Positions 50,659 to 60,243 of a stretch of 64,000 nucleotides of DNA are shown piece after piece; position 1 is the stretch's first letter; every line of letters starts with the position of its first letter. The notes below the pieces were generated by a model that was not told the origin of the DNA, ran no database searches, and saw only the letters and a program-made list of their open reading frames with translations. The translations under genes and the position numbers were made by a program. Origin of the DNA: CAVQCJ01 sp963771835 (GTDB taxonomy: Bacteria; Actinomycetota; Actinomycetes; Prado026). The DNA is taken from contig CAVYVA010000001.1 in assembly GCA_963771835.1 (NCBI GenBank), positions 682,001 to 746,000 of the forward strand. The letters are read 5' to 3'.

Positions 50659-51051
50659 CTACAGCCGCGCGCGGAACCGCACCCCGCGCAGCGCCTCCGC
50701 GACCAGCCCGACCGACCGGGCCGCCGCCTGCAGCCTGGCCTGCTCGCGCTGCAGCGCGTCCAGCGACTCGGCCAGGGCCTCCGGCTCGACCACGTCGCGC
50801 AGGTCGGCGCGCAACGTCGCCACCGCCTCGGTGGTCGCCAGCAGCGCAGCGGCGACGTGCCGCTCGGCGAGGTAAGCCAGCACGACCGGCTGCTTGCGCA
50901 GGACGTCGTGCGCGCGCAGGTCGGCCGGGCACAGGTCGAACAGCCAGCCGCTCGCGCGGCGCTCCCAGCCCGGCGAGCCCGGCGGCGGCACCTGGGCCGG
51001 CCAGCCTGGCGGCACGACGACCCGCCCCGGCTGACCCGTGCCGCCGCTCAC
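50659..51051 (-). CDS. Conserved hypothetical protein coupled to xylB
   Basis: About 130 residues, soluble. After a Gly/Pro-rich start it has GWLFDLCPADLRAHDVLRKQPVVLAYLAERHVAAALLATTEAVATLRADL, a helical region with a repeated Ala/Leu pattern like a coiled coil, and an Arg-rich end. The start GTG at 51051 overlaps the xylB stop as GTGA; a frame reaching 51189 lies inside xylB and is shadow. No function known; the family occurs mainly in actinomycetes. Confidence 0.7.
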   Translation of the reverse strand: MSGGTGQPGRVVVPPGWPAQVPPPGSPGWERRASGWLFDLCPADLRAHDVLRKQPVVLAYLAERHVAAALLATTEAVATLRADLRDVVEPEALAESLDALQREQARLQAAARSVGLVAEALRGVRFRARL

Positions 51052-52445
51052 CGGCTCAGGTCCCCGGGTGGGTCGCCGAGCGCACCTCGGCGTACGCGGC
51101 GCGGACGGCGGGCTGCGGGTCGGCCTCCAGCACCTCGCGCCGGCGGCGGCTCCCACCGCGGCGGCCGGTCGCCGCCGAGCAGCGCCCACGCCGCCTGCCG
51201 CGCCGCCCCCTCGGCGACGTACTCCCCCGCCACCGGGACGTGCACCGGCAGCCCGAACAGCGCGGGTGCGACCGCGCGCACCGCCGGCGACGCCGCCGCC
51301 CCACCGATGAGCAGCACCCGGGCCGGGCGCAGCCCTTGACCGACCAGCGCGTCGACCGCGTCGGCCAACCCGCAGAGCATCCCCTCGAGGAACGCTCTGG
51401 CCACGTTGGCGGGCGTGAGCGAGGAGCGGGTGATCCCGGCCAGCGTCCCGCTCGCGTCCGGCAGGTTGGGCGTGCGCTCCCCGTCGAGGTAGGGCAGCAG
51501 CACCAGGCCGCCGGCGCCCGGCCGGGCCGACAGCGCGAGCTCGCCGAAGCGCTCCAGGTCGACCCCGAGCAGCCCGGCGCCCGCCGTGAGCACCCGTGCG
51601 GCGTTCAGCGTCGCCACCAGCGGCAGGAACCGCCCGGTCCCGTCGGCGAAGCCGGCCACCTGGCCGGAAGCGTCGGCAGGCGGGTCGGGGACGACGGCGA
51701 ACGCGGTGCCGGAGGTGCCCAACGAGACGACCACGTCCCCCTCGTCGAGCCCGAGACCCAGCGCGGCTCCCATGTTGTCGCCGGTACCCGGGCCCAGCAG
51801 CACCCCGTCACCCGTCCGCCCGACCGGCTCGGCCGGCCCGGCCACCCGCGGGACGGCGACCGTGCGGCCCAGGGCGAGCGCGAGCAGGTCGTGCCGGTAG
51901 GCGCCGGCGGCCGGCGACCAGTAGCCGGTGCCGGACGCGTCGCCGCGGTCCGTCGTCGCCGTCTCCGGCCGGCCGGCCAGCAGCCAGGTGAGCCAGTCGT
52001 GCGGCAGCAGCACCGAGCCGACCCGGGCCGCGTTCTGCGGCTCGGCGCGGGCCAGCCAGCGAAGCTTGGTCACCGTGAAGCTGGCCACCGGCACCGAGCC
52101 GACCGCCTCGGCCCAGGCGGCCGGACCGCCGAGCTCGTCCACCAGGTCGGCGGCGTCCGGCGCGGACCGGGTGTCGTTCCACAGCAGCGCGGGCCGGACG
52201 ACCTCGCCGGCCGGGTCGAGCGCGACCATGCCGTGCTGCTGACCGGCGACCGACAGAGCCTCGACACCGTCCAGCAGTCCGCCCGCGCACGCCGCCCGGA
52301 ACGCGTCCCACCAGGCCGCCGGCGGGCACTCGGTGCCCTCGGGGTGCGGCGCGCGGCCGGCGCGGACCTCGGCACCCGTGGCCGCGTCGCGGACGACGAC
52401 CTTCACGGACTGGGTGGAGGAGTCCACCCCGGCGACCAGGGACAC
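51048..52445 (-). CDS. xylB: Xylulokinase
   Basis: 465 residues of the FGGY kinase family. It phosphorylates D-xylulose to xylulose-5-phosphate for the pentose phosphate pathway. N-terminal phosphate-binding VAGVDSSTQSVKVVV, the SVAGQQHGMVALD motif, LLWNDTRS and DWLTWLLAG, then the second-domain ATP site SLGTSGTAFAV and a late IGGAAASPAVRA. All intact, and length is normal for XylB. GTG at 52445. No xylose isomerase gene (xylA) is in the window. Confidence 0.92.
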   Translation of the reverse strand: MSLVAGVDSSTQSVKVVVRDAATGAEVRAGRAPHPEGTECPPAAWWDAFRAACAGGLLDGVEALSVAGQQHGMVALDPAGEVVRPALLWNDTRSAPDAADLVDELGGPAAWAEAVGSVPVASFTVTKLRWLARAEPQNAARVGSVLLPHDWLTWLLAGRPETATTDRGDASGTGYWSPAAGAYRHDLLALALGRTVAVPRVAGPAEPVGRTGDGVLLGPGTGDNMGAALGLGLDEGDVVVSLGTSGTAFAVVPDPPADASGQVAGFADGTGRFLPLVATLNAARVLTAGAGLLGVDLERFGELALSARPGAGGLVLLPYLDGERTPNLPDASGTLAGITRSSLTPANVARAFLEGMLCGLADAVDALVGQGLRPARVLLIGGAAASPAVRAVAPALFGLPVHVPVAGEYVAEGAARQAAWALLGGDRPPRWEPPPARGAGGRPAARRPRRVRRGALGDPPGDLSR

Positions 52446-52472
52446 GGCCGCACCCTACGACCTGCCCCCCAC

Positions 52473-52523
52473 CACAGGGTTCAGGCCAGCACAGGGTTCA
52501 GGCCAGCACAGGGTTCAGGCCAG
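52473..52523. repeat. Three perfect 17-bp tandem repeats at the acnA stop codon
   Basis: CACAGGGTTCAGGCCAG is repeated three times head to tail (52473-52489, 52490-52506, 52507-52523). The copy nearest acnA contains the acnA stop codon, and each copy carries TCA, the complement of TGA. It looks like slippage or a short tandem duplication of the 3' end of the gene. Confidence 0.9.
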
Positions 52524-55341
52524 CAGCGAGCGGAGCACGTACGGCAGGATCCCGCCGTGCCGGTAGTAGTCGGCCTCGCCGGGTGTGTCGATCCGCAGCA
52601 CGGCGCCGAACTCCACCGCCGTACCGTCGGCCCGGCGCGCGACGACCGCGACCTCGCGCGGGGTCCGGCCCTCGTTGAGCGCGGTCACGCCGTGCACCGA
52701 GAAGGTCTCGTCGCCGGTCAGGCCAAGGCTCTGCGCGCTGTCCCCGTCCAGGTACTGCAGCGGGAGCACACCCATCCCGATCAGGTTGGAGCGGTGGATC
52801 CGTTCGTACGACTCGGCCAGCACCGCCCGCACGCCGAGCAGCGCCGTCCCCTTGGCCGCCCAGTCCCTGGACGACCCGGAGCCGTACTCCTTGCCGGCCA
52901 GCACGAGCAGCGGCACGCCCGCGGCCCGGTAGGTCTGCGCGGCGTCGTAGATCGTGGTCTGCGGGCGCGCGGGGTCCAGCAGGTCGACGGTGAATCCGCC
53001 CTCGACGCCGGGCACCAGCTGGTTGCGCAGCCGGATGTTCGCGAACGTGCCGCGGATCATCACCTCGTGGTTGCCGCGACGGGACCCGTAGGAGTTGAAG
53101 TCGGTCCGTCCGACGCCGTGCTCGGCCAGGTACCGGCCGGCGGGGCTGTCGGCCTTGATCGAGCCGGCCGGGCTGATGTGGTCGGTGGTCACCGAGTCGC
53201 CGAGCTTGGCCAGCACCCGGGCGCCGTCGACGTCGGTGACCGGCTACGGCTCGGCGCGGCATGCCCTCGAAGTACGGCGGCCGGCGCACGTACGTGGAGT
53301 GCGGGTCCCAGTCGAAGATGTCCCCGGTCGGGGTCGGCAGCGTCCGCCACCGCTCGTCCCCGGCGAACACGTCGGCGTAGTCGTCGGTGTACATCTGCGC
53401 GGCGACGGACGCCTCGATGACCGCGGCGATCTCCGCGTCGGTCGGCCAGATGTCGCGCAGGTGGACGGGAGCGCCGTCGGCGTCCGTGCCGAGCGGGTCG
53501 TTCACGAGGTCGACGTCCATCGAGCCGGCGATCGCGTACGCGACGACCAGCGGCGGCGACGCGAGGTAGTTCATCTTCACGTCGGGGTTGATCCGGCCCT
53601 CGAAGTTGCGGTTGCCGGACAGCACGGACACCACCGCGAGGTCGGACTGGTTCACCGCCGCCGACACCGCCTCCGGCAGCGGGCCGGAGTTGCCGATGCA
53701 GGTCGTGCAGCCGTACCCGACGAGGTTGAAGCCGAGCTTGTCCAGGTACGGGACCAGCCCGGCGCGCTCGTAGTAGTTCATGACGACCTTCGACCCGGGC
53801 GCGAGCGTGGTCTTGACCCACGGCTTGGCGGACAGGCCGTGCTCGACCGCCTTCTTGGCCAGCAGCGCCGCGCCCACCATCACCGACGGGTTGGAGGTGT
53901 TGGTGCACGAGGTGATGGCCGCGATCACGACGGCGCCGTGGTCGATCTCGCACTCGGTGCCGTCGGCGAGCACCACGCGGGTCGGCCGGCTGGGGCGTCC
54001 TTGCGCGCCGGCGGCCGCCGAGACGGGCACGGCCGGGCGGCCGGCCGCACCGTTGCCGTGCGAGGCGGCCGGCGCGTCGCTGGCCGGGAACGACTCCTCC
54101 CCGGCCTCGTCGACGGCGGACGCCTGCTCGCCGTCCCGACCCGCACCGGGTCGCGCGTAGTCGGCCAGCGCGGACCGGAACGCCGTGCGGGCCTCGGACA
54201 GCGCGACCCGGTCCTGCGGACGCTTCGGGCCGGCCAGCGAGGGCACGACCGATCCGAGGTCGAGCTCGACGTACTCGGAGTACGCCGGCTCGGCCGCGGA
54301 GTCGTGCCACAGGCCCTGCTCGCGCGCGTAGGCCTCGACCAGGGCGAGCTGGCCCGCCGGCCGCCCGGTCAGACGCAGGTAGCGGATGGTCTCGTCGTCG
54401 ATCGGGAAGATCGCACAGGTCGAGCCGAACTCGGGGCTCATGTTGCCGATCGTCGCGCGGTTCGCCAGCGGCACCGCGGCGACGCCGTCGCCGTAGAACT
54501 CCACGAACTTCCCGACCACGCCGTGCCTGCGGAGCATCTCGGTGATGGTGAGCACGAGGTCGGTGGCGGTGGCGCCCTCGGGCAGCCGTCCGGTCAGCTT
54601 GAACCCGACCACGCGCGGGATCAGCATCGACACCGGCTGGCCCAGCATCGCCGCCTCGGCCTCGATCCCGCCGACGCCCCAGCCCAGCACTCCCAGACCG
54701 TTCACCATGGTGGTGTGCGAGTCGGTGCCGACGCAGGTGTCCGGGTACGCGGCGGGCTGCTCCCCGTCGGCGCCGCGCACCATCACCACGCGGGCCAGGT
54801 GCTCGATGTTGACCTGGTGGACGATTCCGGTGCCCGGCGGCACGACCTTGAACTCGTCGAAGGCGGTCTGCCCCCAGCGCAGGAACTGGTAGCGCTCACG
54901 GTTGCGGCCGTACTCGAAGTCCACGTTGCGCTCGAACGCGTCCGGGCGGCCGAAGACGTCGGCGATGACGGAGTGGTCGATGACCAGCTCGGCCGGGGCC
55001 AGCGGGTTGATCCGGCCCGGGTCGCCGCCCAGGTCGCGCACCGCCTCGCGCATGGTGGCCAGGTCGACGATGCACGGCACGCCGGTGAAGTCCTGCATGA
55101 TCACGCGCGCCGGCGTGAACTGGATCTCCTGGTCCGGCTCGGCGCTCGGCTCCCACCCGGCGAGCGCCCGGATGTGCTCGGCGGTCACGTTCGCGCCGTC
55201 CTCCGTGCGCAGGAGGTTCTCCAGCAGCACCTTCAGGCTGAACGGCAGCCGCTGCGCGCCCGGCACGCTGGAGAGCCGGTGGATCGTGTACGTCGAGTCG
55301 CCCACCCGCAGGTCGCCGCGCGCCCCGAAGCTGTCCGCCAT
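52515..55341 (-). pseudogene. acnA: Aconitate hydratase with a +1 frameshift
   Basis: About 941 residues when repaired: citrate to isocitrate conversion in the TCA cycle, AcnA/IRP1 type. The [4Fe-4S] ligands are in AITSCTNTSNPSV and GYGCTTCIGNSGP; VGTDSHTTMVNGLGVLGWGVGGIEAEA is the family signature. The second domain begins VLAKLGDSVTTDHISPAGSI and ends GGILPYVLRSLLA. After PYFEGMPRRA the frame must change to reach PVTDVDGARVLAK; removing one base in 53244-53246 repairs it, and other sites fail because of a TAG. ATG 55341 follows GAGGGAG. An actinomycete without any aconitase would be unusual, so sequencing error is plausible. Confidence 0.88.
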
Positions 55342-55420
55342 CGATGACTCCCTCGCATGCGTTCCGCCGGCCGCCATCCTGCCGCAGCCGCCCGGCAGTC
55401 CAGGCTGGCTGCCAGGCCAT

Positions 55421-55453
55421 TATCTCGACCAAAAGTATCTCGATGTCAAGATA
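55421..55453. promoter_or_regulatory. acnA promoter region with palindrome and direct repeat
   Basis: TATCTCGA occurs at 55421-55428 and again at 55436-55443, the second half of a palindrome with TCAAGATA (55446-55453; 7 of 8 bases pair). Read on the minus strand it contains TTGACA, a consensus -35 element, about 100 bp upstream of the acnA start. The stretch is AT-rich amid very GC-rich DNA. A repressor overlapping a housekeeping promoter is the likely arrangement. Confidence 0.5.
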
Positions 55454-55496
55454 CCGAACAGTTCCCGTCTCCGGCTCGACGGGGCTTGGGCAGGGT

Positions 55497-56712
55497 TCAG
55501 GGCGGCGTGAGCAGGGCGACGCACTCGACGTGGTGGGTCATCGGGAACAGGTCGAACGCCCGCAGGCCGCTCAGGCTCCAGCCCTGGCCCAGGAACGTCC
55601 CGACGTCGCGGGCCAGCGCGGCCGGGTCGCAGGCCACGTACGACACGGCGCGGGGCGCGAGACGGACCAGCGCGTCGACGACCGCCTTCCCGGCACCGGA
55701 CCTGGGCGGGTCCAGCACGACCAGGTCGCAGCGGCGCAGCCCGGACCCCCGCAGCCAGTGCTCGACGCGGGCGGTGTGCAGCCGCACCCAGGGCAGGTCG
55801 TGCAGGTTGCGGCGGGCGGCGCGCACGGCGCCGGAGTCCGCCTCGACCGCGTCCACCCGACCACCGGCCCCGAGGTCGGCGCCGAGGCACCCGGCGAACA
55901 GGCCGACCCCCGAGTACAGGTCGAGCAGGTGCTCCCCCGGCCTCGGCGCGAGCCCGCCGCGGACGGCGGCGACGAGGACGTCGGCCGCCCCCGGGTGCAC
56001 CTGCCAGAACCCGGTTCCGTCCACGCGCCAGGTCCGCCCGGCGGCCTGCTCCTGCAGCCGGGCCGGACCCTGGGCCGTCCCGTCGACCAGCACGACCTGC
56101 CCGCCCGATCCCGGCGCCACCGCCACCTGGACCTCGGCCGCGCCCGTCCACCGGCGACCGAGCACCCCGGTCGCGACCACGGCCGGGTGCAGCAGAGGGC
56201 ACTCCTCCAGCACCTCGACCTCGTGCGAACGGTGCCGTCGCAGACCCGCCCGGCCCGTCGCCGTCGACCGCCAGCCTGACCCGGGTGCGCCAGCCGAGCC
56301 CCGCGTCGTCGCCGGGTACCGCCTCCACCACGAGGTCGTCCACGACCGGCCCGGAGCCCACCCGCGCCAGCCGGCGAAGCTGCTCGCGCACCACGTCGCC
56401 CTTGAGGCGACGCTGGTAAGGCACCGCCGCGTGCTGGAAGTCGCAGCCCCCACAGCCGCCCGGCCGGGCGTGCGGGCACGGCGCGCCCACCCGCTCCGGC
56501 GAGGCGGACAGCACCTGGACCGCGTCCGCACGCAGGAACCGCGAACGTGCACCGCCGTCGGTGACCGCCGCGAGCACCCGTTCGCCGGGGAGCGCGTGCC
56601 GGACGAAGACGACCTGACCCTCGTGCCGGGCCACGAAGTGGCCTCCGTGCGCCACCGGTCCGACGTCGAGCTCGAGCAGCCGGTCCTGCGGCGGCGGCCC
56701 GTCGGCGGTCAC
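55497..56712 (-). pseudogene. TRAM-domain class I RNA (uracil-C5) methyltransferase with a +1 frameshift
   Basis: About 404 residues after repair, of the TrmA/RlmCD (RumA) family that methylates uridine in 23S rRNA or tRNA. The TRAM start LLELDVGPVAHGGHFVARHEG leads to the Cys-rich PCPHARPGGCGGCDFQH (possible Fe-S ligands); later are LLDLYSGVGLFAGCLG (SAM site), VVLDPPRSGAGKAV, and SYVACDPAALARDV with the catalytic Cys. Between LAVDGDG and RAGLRRHRSHEVEVLEECPLLHP one base (56252/56253) must be removed. GTG at 56712 overlaps the permease stop as GTGA. Confidence 0.85.
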
Positions 56713-58789
56713 GGCAGCGGCTGCTCGGGCGGCTCGCCCGCGCCGGCGCCCACCGCCCCCTGCGCCGCCGTCTCCGGGTCGGCCTCGGCGCGGCGCAGCA
56801 GGTTGACCAGCGTGACGTCGCCGCCGCCACCCTCCGCGTCGCGCTGGTCGGTCTCCGCCGCCCGGCCGGACTCGAGCAGGTACGGCACGCTCGTGACCAC
56901 GACCCCGGGGGTGAACCGCAGCCGCGCCAGCAGCCGCAGCGCGCTCTGGTTGTGCAGCAGCTGCTCCCACCACTTGCCGACGACGTACTCCGGCACGAAC
57001 ACCGTGACCAGGTCGCGCGGGCTGTCCCGGCGCAGCTGCCGGACGTAGTCGACGATCGGCCGGGTGATCTCGCGGAACGGGGAGTCGAGCACCTTGAGCG
57101 GGACCGGGATCCTGCGCCGCTCCCACTCCTCGGCCAGCAGGCGCGCCTCCTCCGGGTCGACCGCCACCGTGACGGCCTCGAGCACGGACGGCCGGGTGGC
57201 GCGCGCGTACGAGAGCGCCTGCAGCGTGGGCCGGTGCAGCTTGGACACCAGCACGATCGAGTGCACCCGCGACGGCAGGGTCGTTGGCTCGTCCGGCGCG
57301 ACCGCGATCTCGGCGGACACCGACGCGTAGTGGCGGTGGATGCCCTGCATGAGGAACCAGATCGCCACCATCGCGACGATCGCGATCCACGCGCCGGACA
57401 CGAACTTGGTGACCAGCACGATCAGCAGCACGGTGCCGGTGGTGACGAACGCGAAGGAGCTGATCACCCGGCGGCGGTGCAGCTGGCGGCGGCTCGCCGG
57501 GTCCGACGTCTCGCGCAGGAGCCGGTTCCAGTGCCGCACCATGCCGGCCTGGCTGAGCGTGAACGAGACGAAGACACCGACGATGTACAGCTGGATCAGC
57601 TTGGTCGACTGCGCGTCGAACGCGTAGATGAGGACGCCGGCGAACAGCGCCAGCAGGACGATCCCGTTGCTGAACACCAAGCGGTCGCCGCGGTTGTGCA
57701 TCTGCCGCGGCATGTACCGGTCCTGGGCCAGGATCGAGGCGAGCACCGGGAAGCCGTTGAACGCGGTGTTCGCGGCCAGCACCAGGATCAGCGCCGTGAC
57801 CAGCTGCACGTAGTAGAACGGCAGCGTCTTCTCGCCGCCGAAGACGGTCGAGCCGATCTGCGCGATGACTGTGGGCTGGCTGGTCCCGTGGAAGCCGATG
57901 AGGTCGGCGCTGTTCTCGGTGACCTTCACGCCGAGGCGTATCGCCAGGAACGTCACTCCGGTGAACATCGTGATCGCGAGGATCCCCATCAGCCCGAGGG
58001 TGTTGGCGGCGTTGCGGCGACTTCGGCACCCGGAAGGCGGGCACGCCGTTGCTGATGGCCTCCACCCCGGTCAGCGCTGTGCATCCGGACGCGAAGGCGC
58101 GCATGCCGAGGAACAGGATCCCGGCCGTGCCGAGGTCGTGCAGCTCGGGGCGGATCGCGTAGTCGGCGGTCGAGGCCTGCAGGTCGGCTCCGCCGGCCAG
58201 CCGGAACGCGCCGACCGCGATCATCGACAGGATGCCGAACATGAAGGCGTACGTGGGGATGGCGAACGCGATGCCGGACTCGCGCAGGCCCCGCAGGTTG
58301 AGCAGGACGATGATGGCCACGATCGTCAGGGTGGTCAGGACCTGGTGCCCGGCCATCCAGGAGAACGCCGGGGTCGAGGCGAGGTTCTCCACCCCGGCCG
58401 AGGTCGACACGGCGACGGTCAGCACGTAGTCGACGAGGAGGGCGGCTGCCACGACGAGGCCGAACTTGCGGTCCGAGGTTGGTGTTCGCCACCTCGTAGT
58501 CGCCGCCGCCGCTCGGGTAGGCGTAGACGTTCTGCCGGTATGCCGCGACCACGGTCGCCAGCACGATGACCACACCGAGCGCGGCCCACTTGCTCAGGTG
58601 CAGGAACGCGGTGCCGCCGAGCGCCAGCACGATCAGGATCTCCTGGGTTGCGTACGCCACCGACGACATCGCGTCGCTGGCGAAGACCGGCAGCGCGATG
58701 CGCTTGGGCAGGAGGGTCTCCCCGAGCCGGTCCGAGCGCATGGCCCGGCCGAGCACGACCCGCTTGCCCAGCTCCGCCAAGCCCGTCAC
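56709..58789 (-). pseudogene. KimA-like APC potassium permease with two +1 frameshifts
   Basis: About 693 codons after repair. Twelve or so membrane helices of the APC fold start with LPVFASDAMSSVAYATQEIL, followed by GGGDYEVANTNLGP, then KFGLVVAAALLVDYVLTVAV after the first break and RNAANTLGLMGILAITMFTG after the second. The C-terminal 200 residues are a USP-like soluble domain (IVLVSKLHRPTLQALSYARATRPSVLEAVTVAVDPEEA). This architecture is that of KimA-type K+/H+ symporters, and the divergent neighbours are two TrkA proteins, which supports a role in K+ uptake. Breaks are repaired by removing 58468 and 58016/58017. GTG or similar start at 58789. Confidence 0.82.
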
Positions 58790-58885
58790 GGTGCACGATG
58801 GTAGGGGGACGCCGCATCGGCGGTGCCCACCGGACGTCGCCGGTTCGCGTCCGGGGCTCCAGCGCGGTGTGGGAGGCTACTGGCC

Positions 58886-59554
58886 GTGCACGTCGTGATC
58901 ATGGGATGCGGCCGGGTCGGCTCGACGCTCGCCGAGTCTCTGGACGCCGCGGGCGCGTCGGTCGCCGTCATCGACCAGGAGAGCAGCGCGTTCCGCCGGC
59001 TGCCGGCCTCCTTCGGCGGTCGTACCGTCACCGGGGTGGGTTTCGACCGCGAGGTGCTGGTCGAGGCGGGGATCGAGGAAGCCTCGGCGTTCGCCGCGGT
59101 CAGCTCCGGCGACAACTCCAACATCCTGGCGGCGCGGGTCGCCCGTGAGACGTTCGGCGTCGAGAACGTCGTCGCCAGGATCTACGACCCCCGGCGGGCC
59201 GAGGTCTACCAGCGGCTCGGCATCGCGACCGTCGCGACCGTCCGCTGGACCGCCGACCAGATGATGCGCCGGCTGCGTCCCGAAGGCGCGGAGTCGGAGT
59301 GGTCCGACGCGAGCGGCCACGTCCGGCTCGCCGAGGTGCACGTGGACCCCTCGTGGATCGGCGTGCCGGTGCTCCGGATCGAGAAAGCGGTGCCCGCCAG
59401 GATCGCCCTGATCACCCGCCTCGGCGAGGGCATGCTGCCCACCGACGAGACGGTGCTGCAAGAAGGCGACCTCGTGCACGTGCTGGTCCACGCCGGCCAG
59501 CTCGACGACGTGAGCAAGGCGCTGGCCGTCCAGCCACTGCACGAGGACGGCTGA
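58886..59554 (+). CDS. trkA: TrkA-type K+ uptake regulatory protein (RCK domains), first copy
   Basis: 222 residues. RCK-N Rossmann domain with VVIMGCGRVGSTLAESL (NAD-binding GxGxxG) and an acidic end to the second strand (IDQESSAF), then an RCK-C domain from about residue 140 (VHVDPSWIGVPVLRIEKAVPARIALITRLG). It gates K+ channels or carriers in response to nucleotides, and in relatives c-di-AMP. GTG 58886 with GGGAGG at 58871-58876. The stop overlaps the second trkA start by one base. Divergent from the KimA-like permease. Confidence 0.88.
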   Translation: MHVVIMGCGRVGSTLAESLDAAGASVAVIDQESSAFRRLPASFGGRTVTGVGFDREVLVEAGIEEASAFAAVSSGDNSNILAARVARETFGVENVVARIYDPRRAEVYQRLGIATVATVRWTADQMMRRLRPEGAESEWSDASGHVRLAEVHVDPSWIGVPVLRIEKAVPARIALITRLGEGMLPTDETVLQEGDLVHVLVHAGQLDDVSKALAVQPLHEDG

Positions 59555-60243
59555 TGCGGGTCGCCATCGCCGGGGCCGGCAAGGTCGGGCGCTCCATCGC
59601 CGCCGAGCTCACCGAGAACGGGCACGACGTCATGCTCATCGACCGTGACCCGGACACGGTCCGCCCGGACCGCATCCCCGGCGCGCAGTGGCTGGTCGCG
59701 GACGCGTGCGAGCTGGCCGTCCTGGAGAAGGCCGACCTCGCGAGCTGCCAGGTGGTGATCGCGGCCACCGGCGACGACAAGGTCAACCTCGTCGTCTCGT
59801 TGCTGGCCAAGACCGAGTTCGGCGTGCCTCGAGTCGTCGCGCGGGTGAACCACCCGCAGAACGAGTGGATGTTCAACGAGGCCTGGGGGGTCGACGTCGC
59901 GGTCTCCACGCCCCGGATGCTCTCGGCGCTGGTGGAGGAGGCGGTGAGCGTCGGTGACCTCGTCCGGCTGTTCACCTTCCGGCAGAGCGATGCGAACCTC
60001 GTCGAGCTGACGCTGCCGACGACGTCGCCGCACGCGGGCACCCGGGTCGGCGACATGAGCTGGCCGGACGACACCGCCCTGGTCGCGATCCTGCGCGACG
60101 GACGCGTGCTGCCGCCGACGCCCGACGACCCGATCGAGGCCGGCGACGAGCTGCTGTTCGTCGCGTCCGCGAGCGCGGAGGAAGCCCTCCAGGAGATGCT
60201 GAGCCCGCACCACGGGCACGGCCCGGCGCACGCGGACCGCTAG
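59554..60243 (+). CDS. trkA: TrkA-type K+ uptake regulatory protein, second copy
   Basis: 229 residues. RCK-N with VAIAGAGKVGRSIAAELTENGHDVMLIDRD, then VVIAATGDDKVNLVVSLLAKTEFGVPRVVARVNHPQNEWMF and an RCK-C domain (VELTLPTTSPHAGTRVGDMSWP...). Paired small TrkA proteins such as CeoB/CeoC are usual in actinomycetes and likely form a hetero-octameric ring on the K+ transporter. ATG 59554 overlaps the previous stop (TGATG). Convergent with the DUF3159 gene by 4 bp. Confidence 0.9.
   Translation: MRVAIAGAGKVGRSIAAELTENGHDVMLIDRDPDTVRPDRIPGAQWLVADACELAVLEKADLASCQVVIAATGDDKVNLVVSLLAKTEFGVPRVVARVNHPQNEWMFNEAWGVDVAVSTPRMLSALVEEAVSVGDLVRLFTFRQSDANLVELTLPTTSPHAGTRVGDMSWPDDTALVAILRDGRVLPPTPDDPIEAGDELLFVASASAEEALQEMLSPHHGHGPAHADR

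Noticed and set aside
52473..52523. 17-bp repeats considered as a CRISPR array or attachment site
   Set aside because: Contiguous, no spacers, no integrase or cas gene; better explained as a tandem duplication at the acnA end.
51240..55347. Very long plus-strand frames opposite xylB and acnA (over 700 codons each)
   Set aside because: Composition and lack of motifs mark them as antisense shadows of xylB and acnA caused by high third-position GC.
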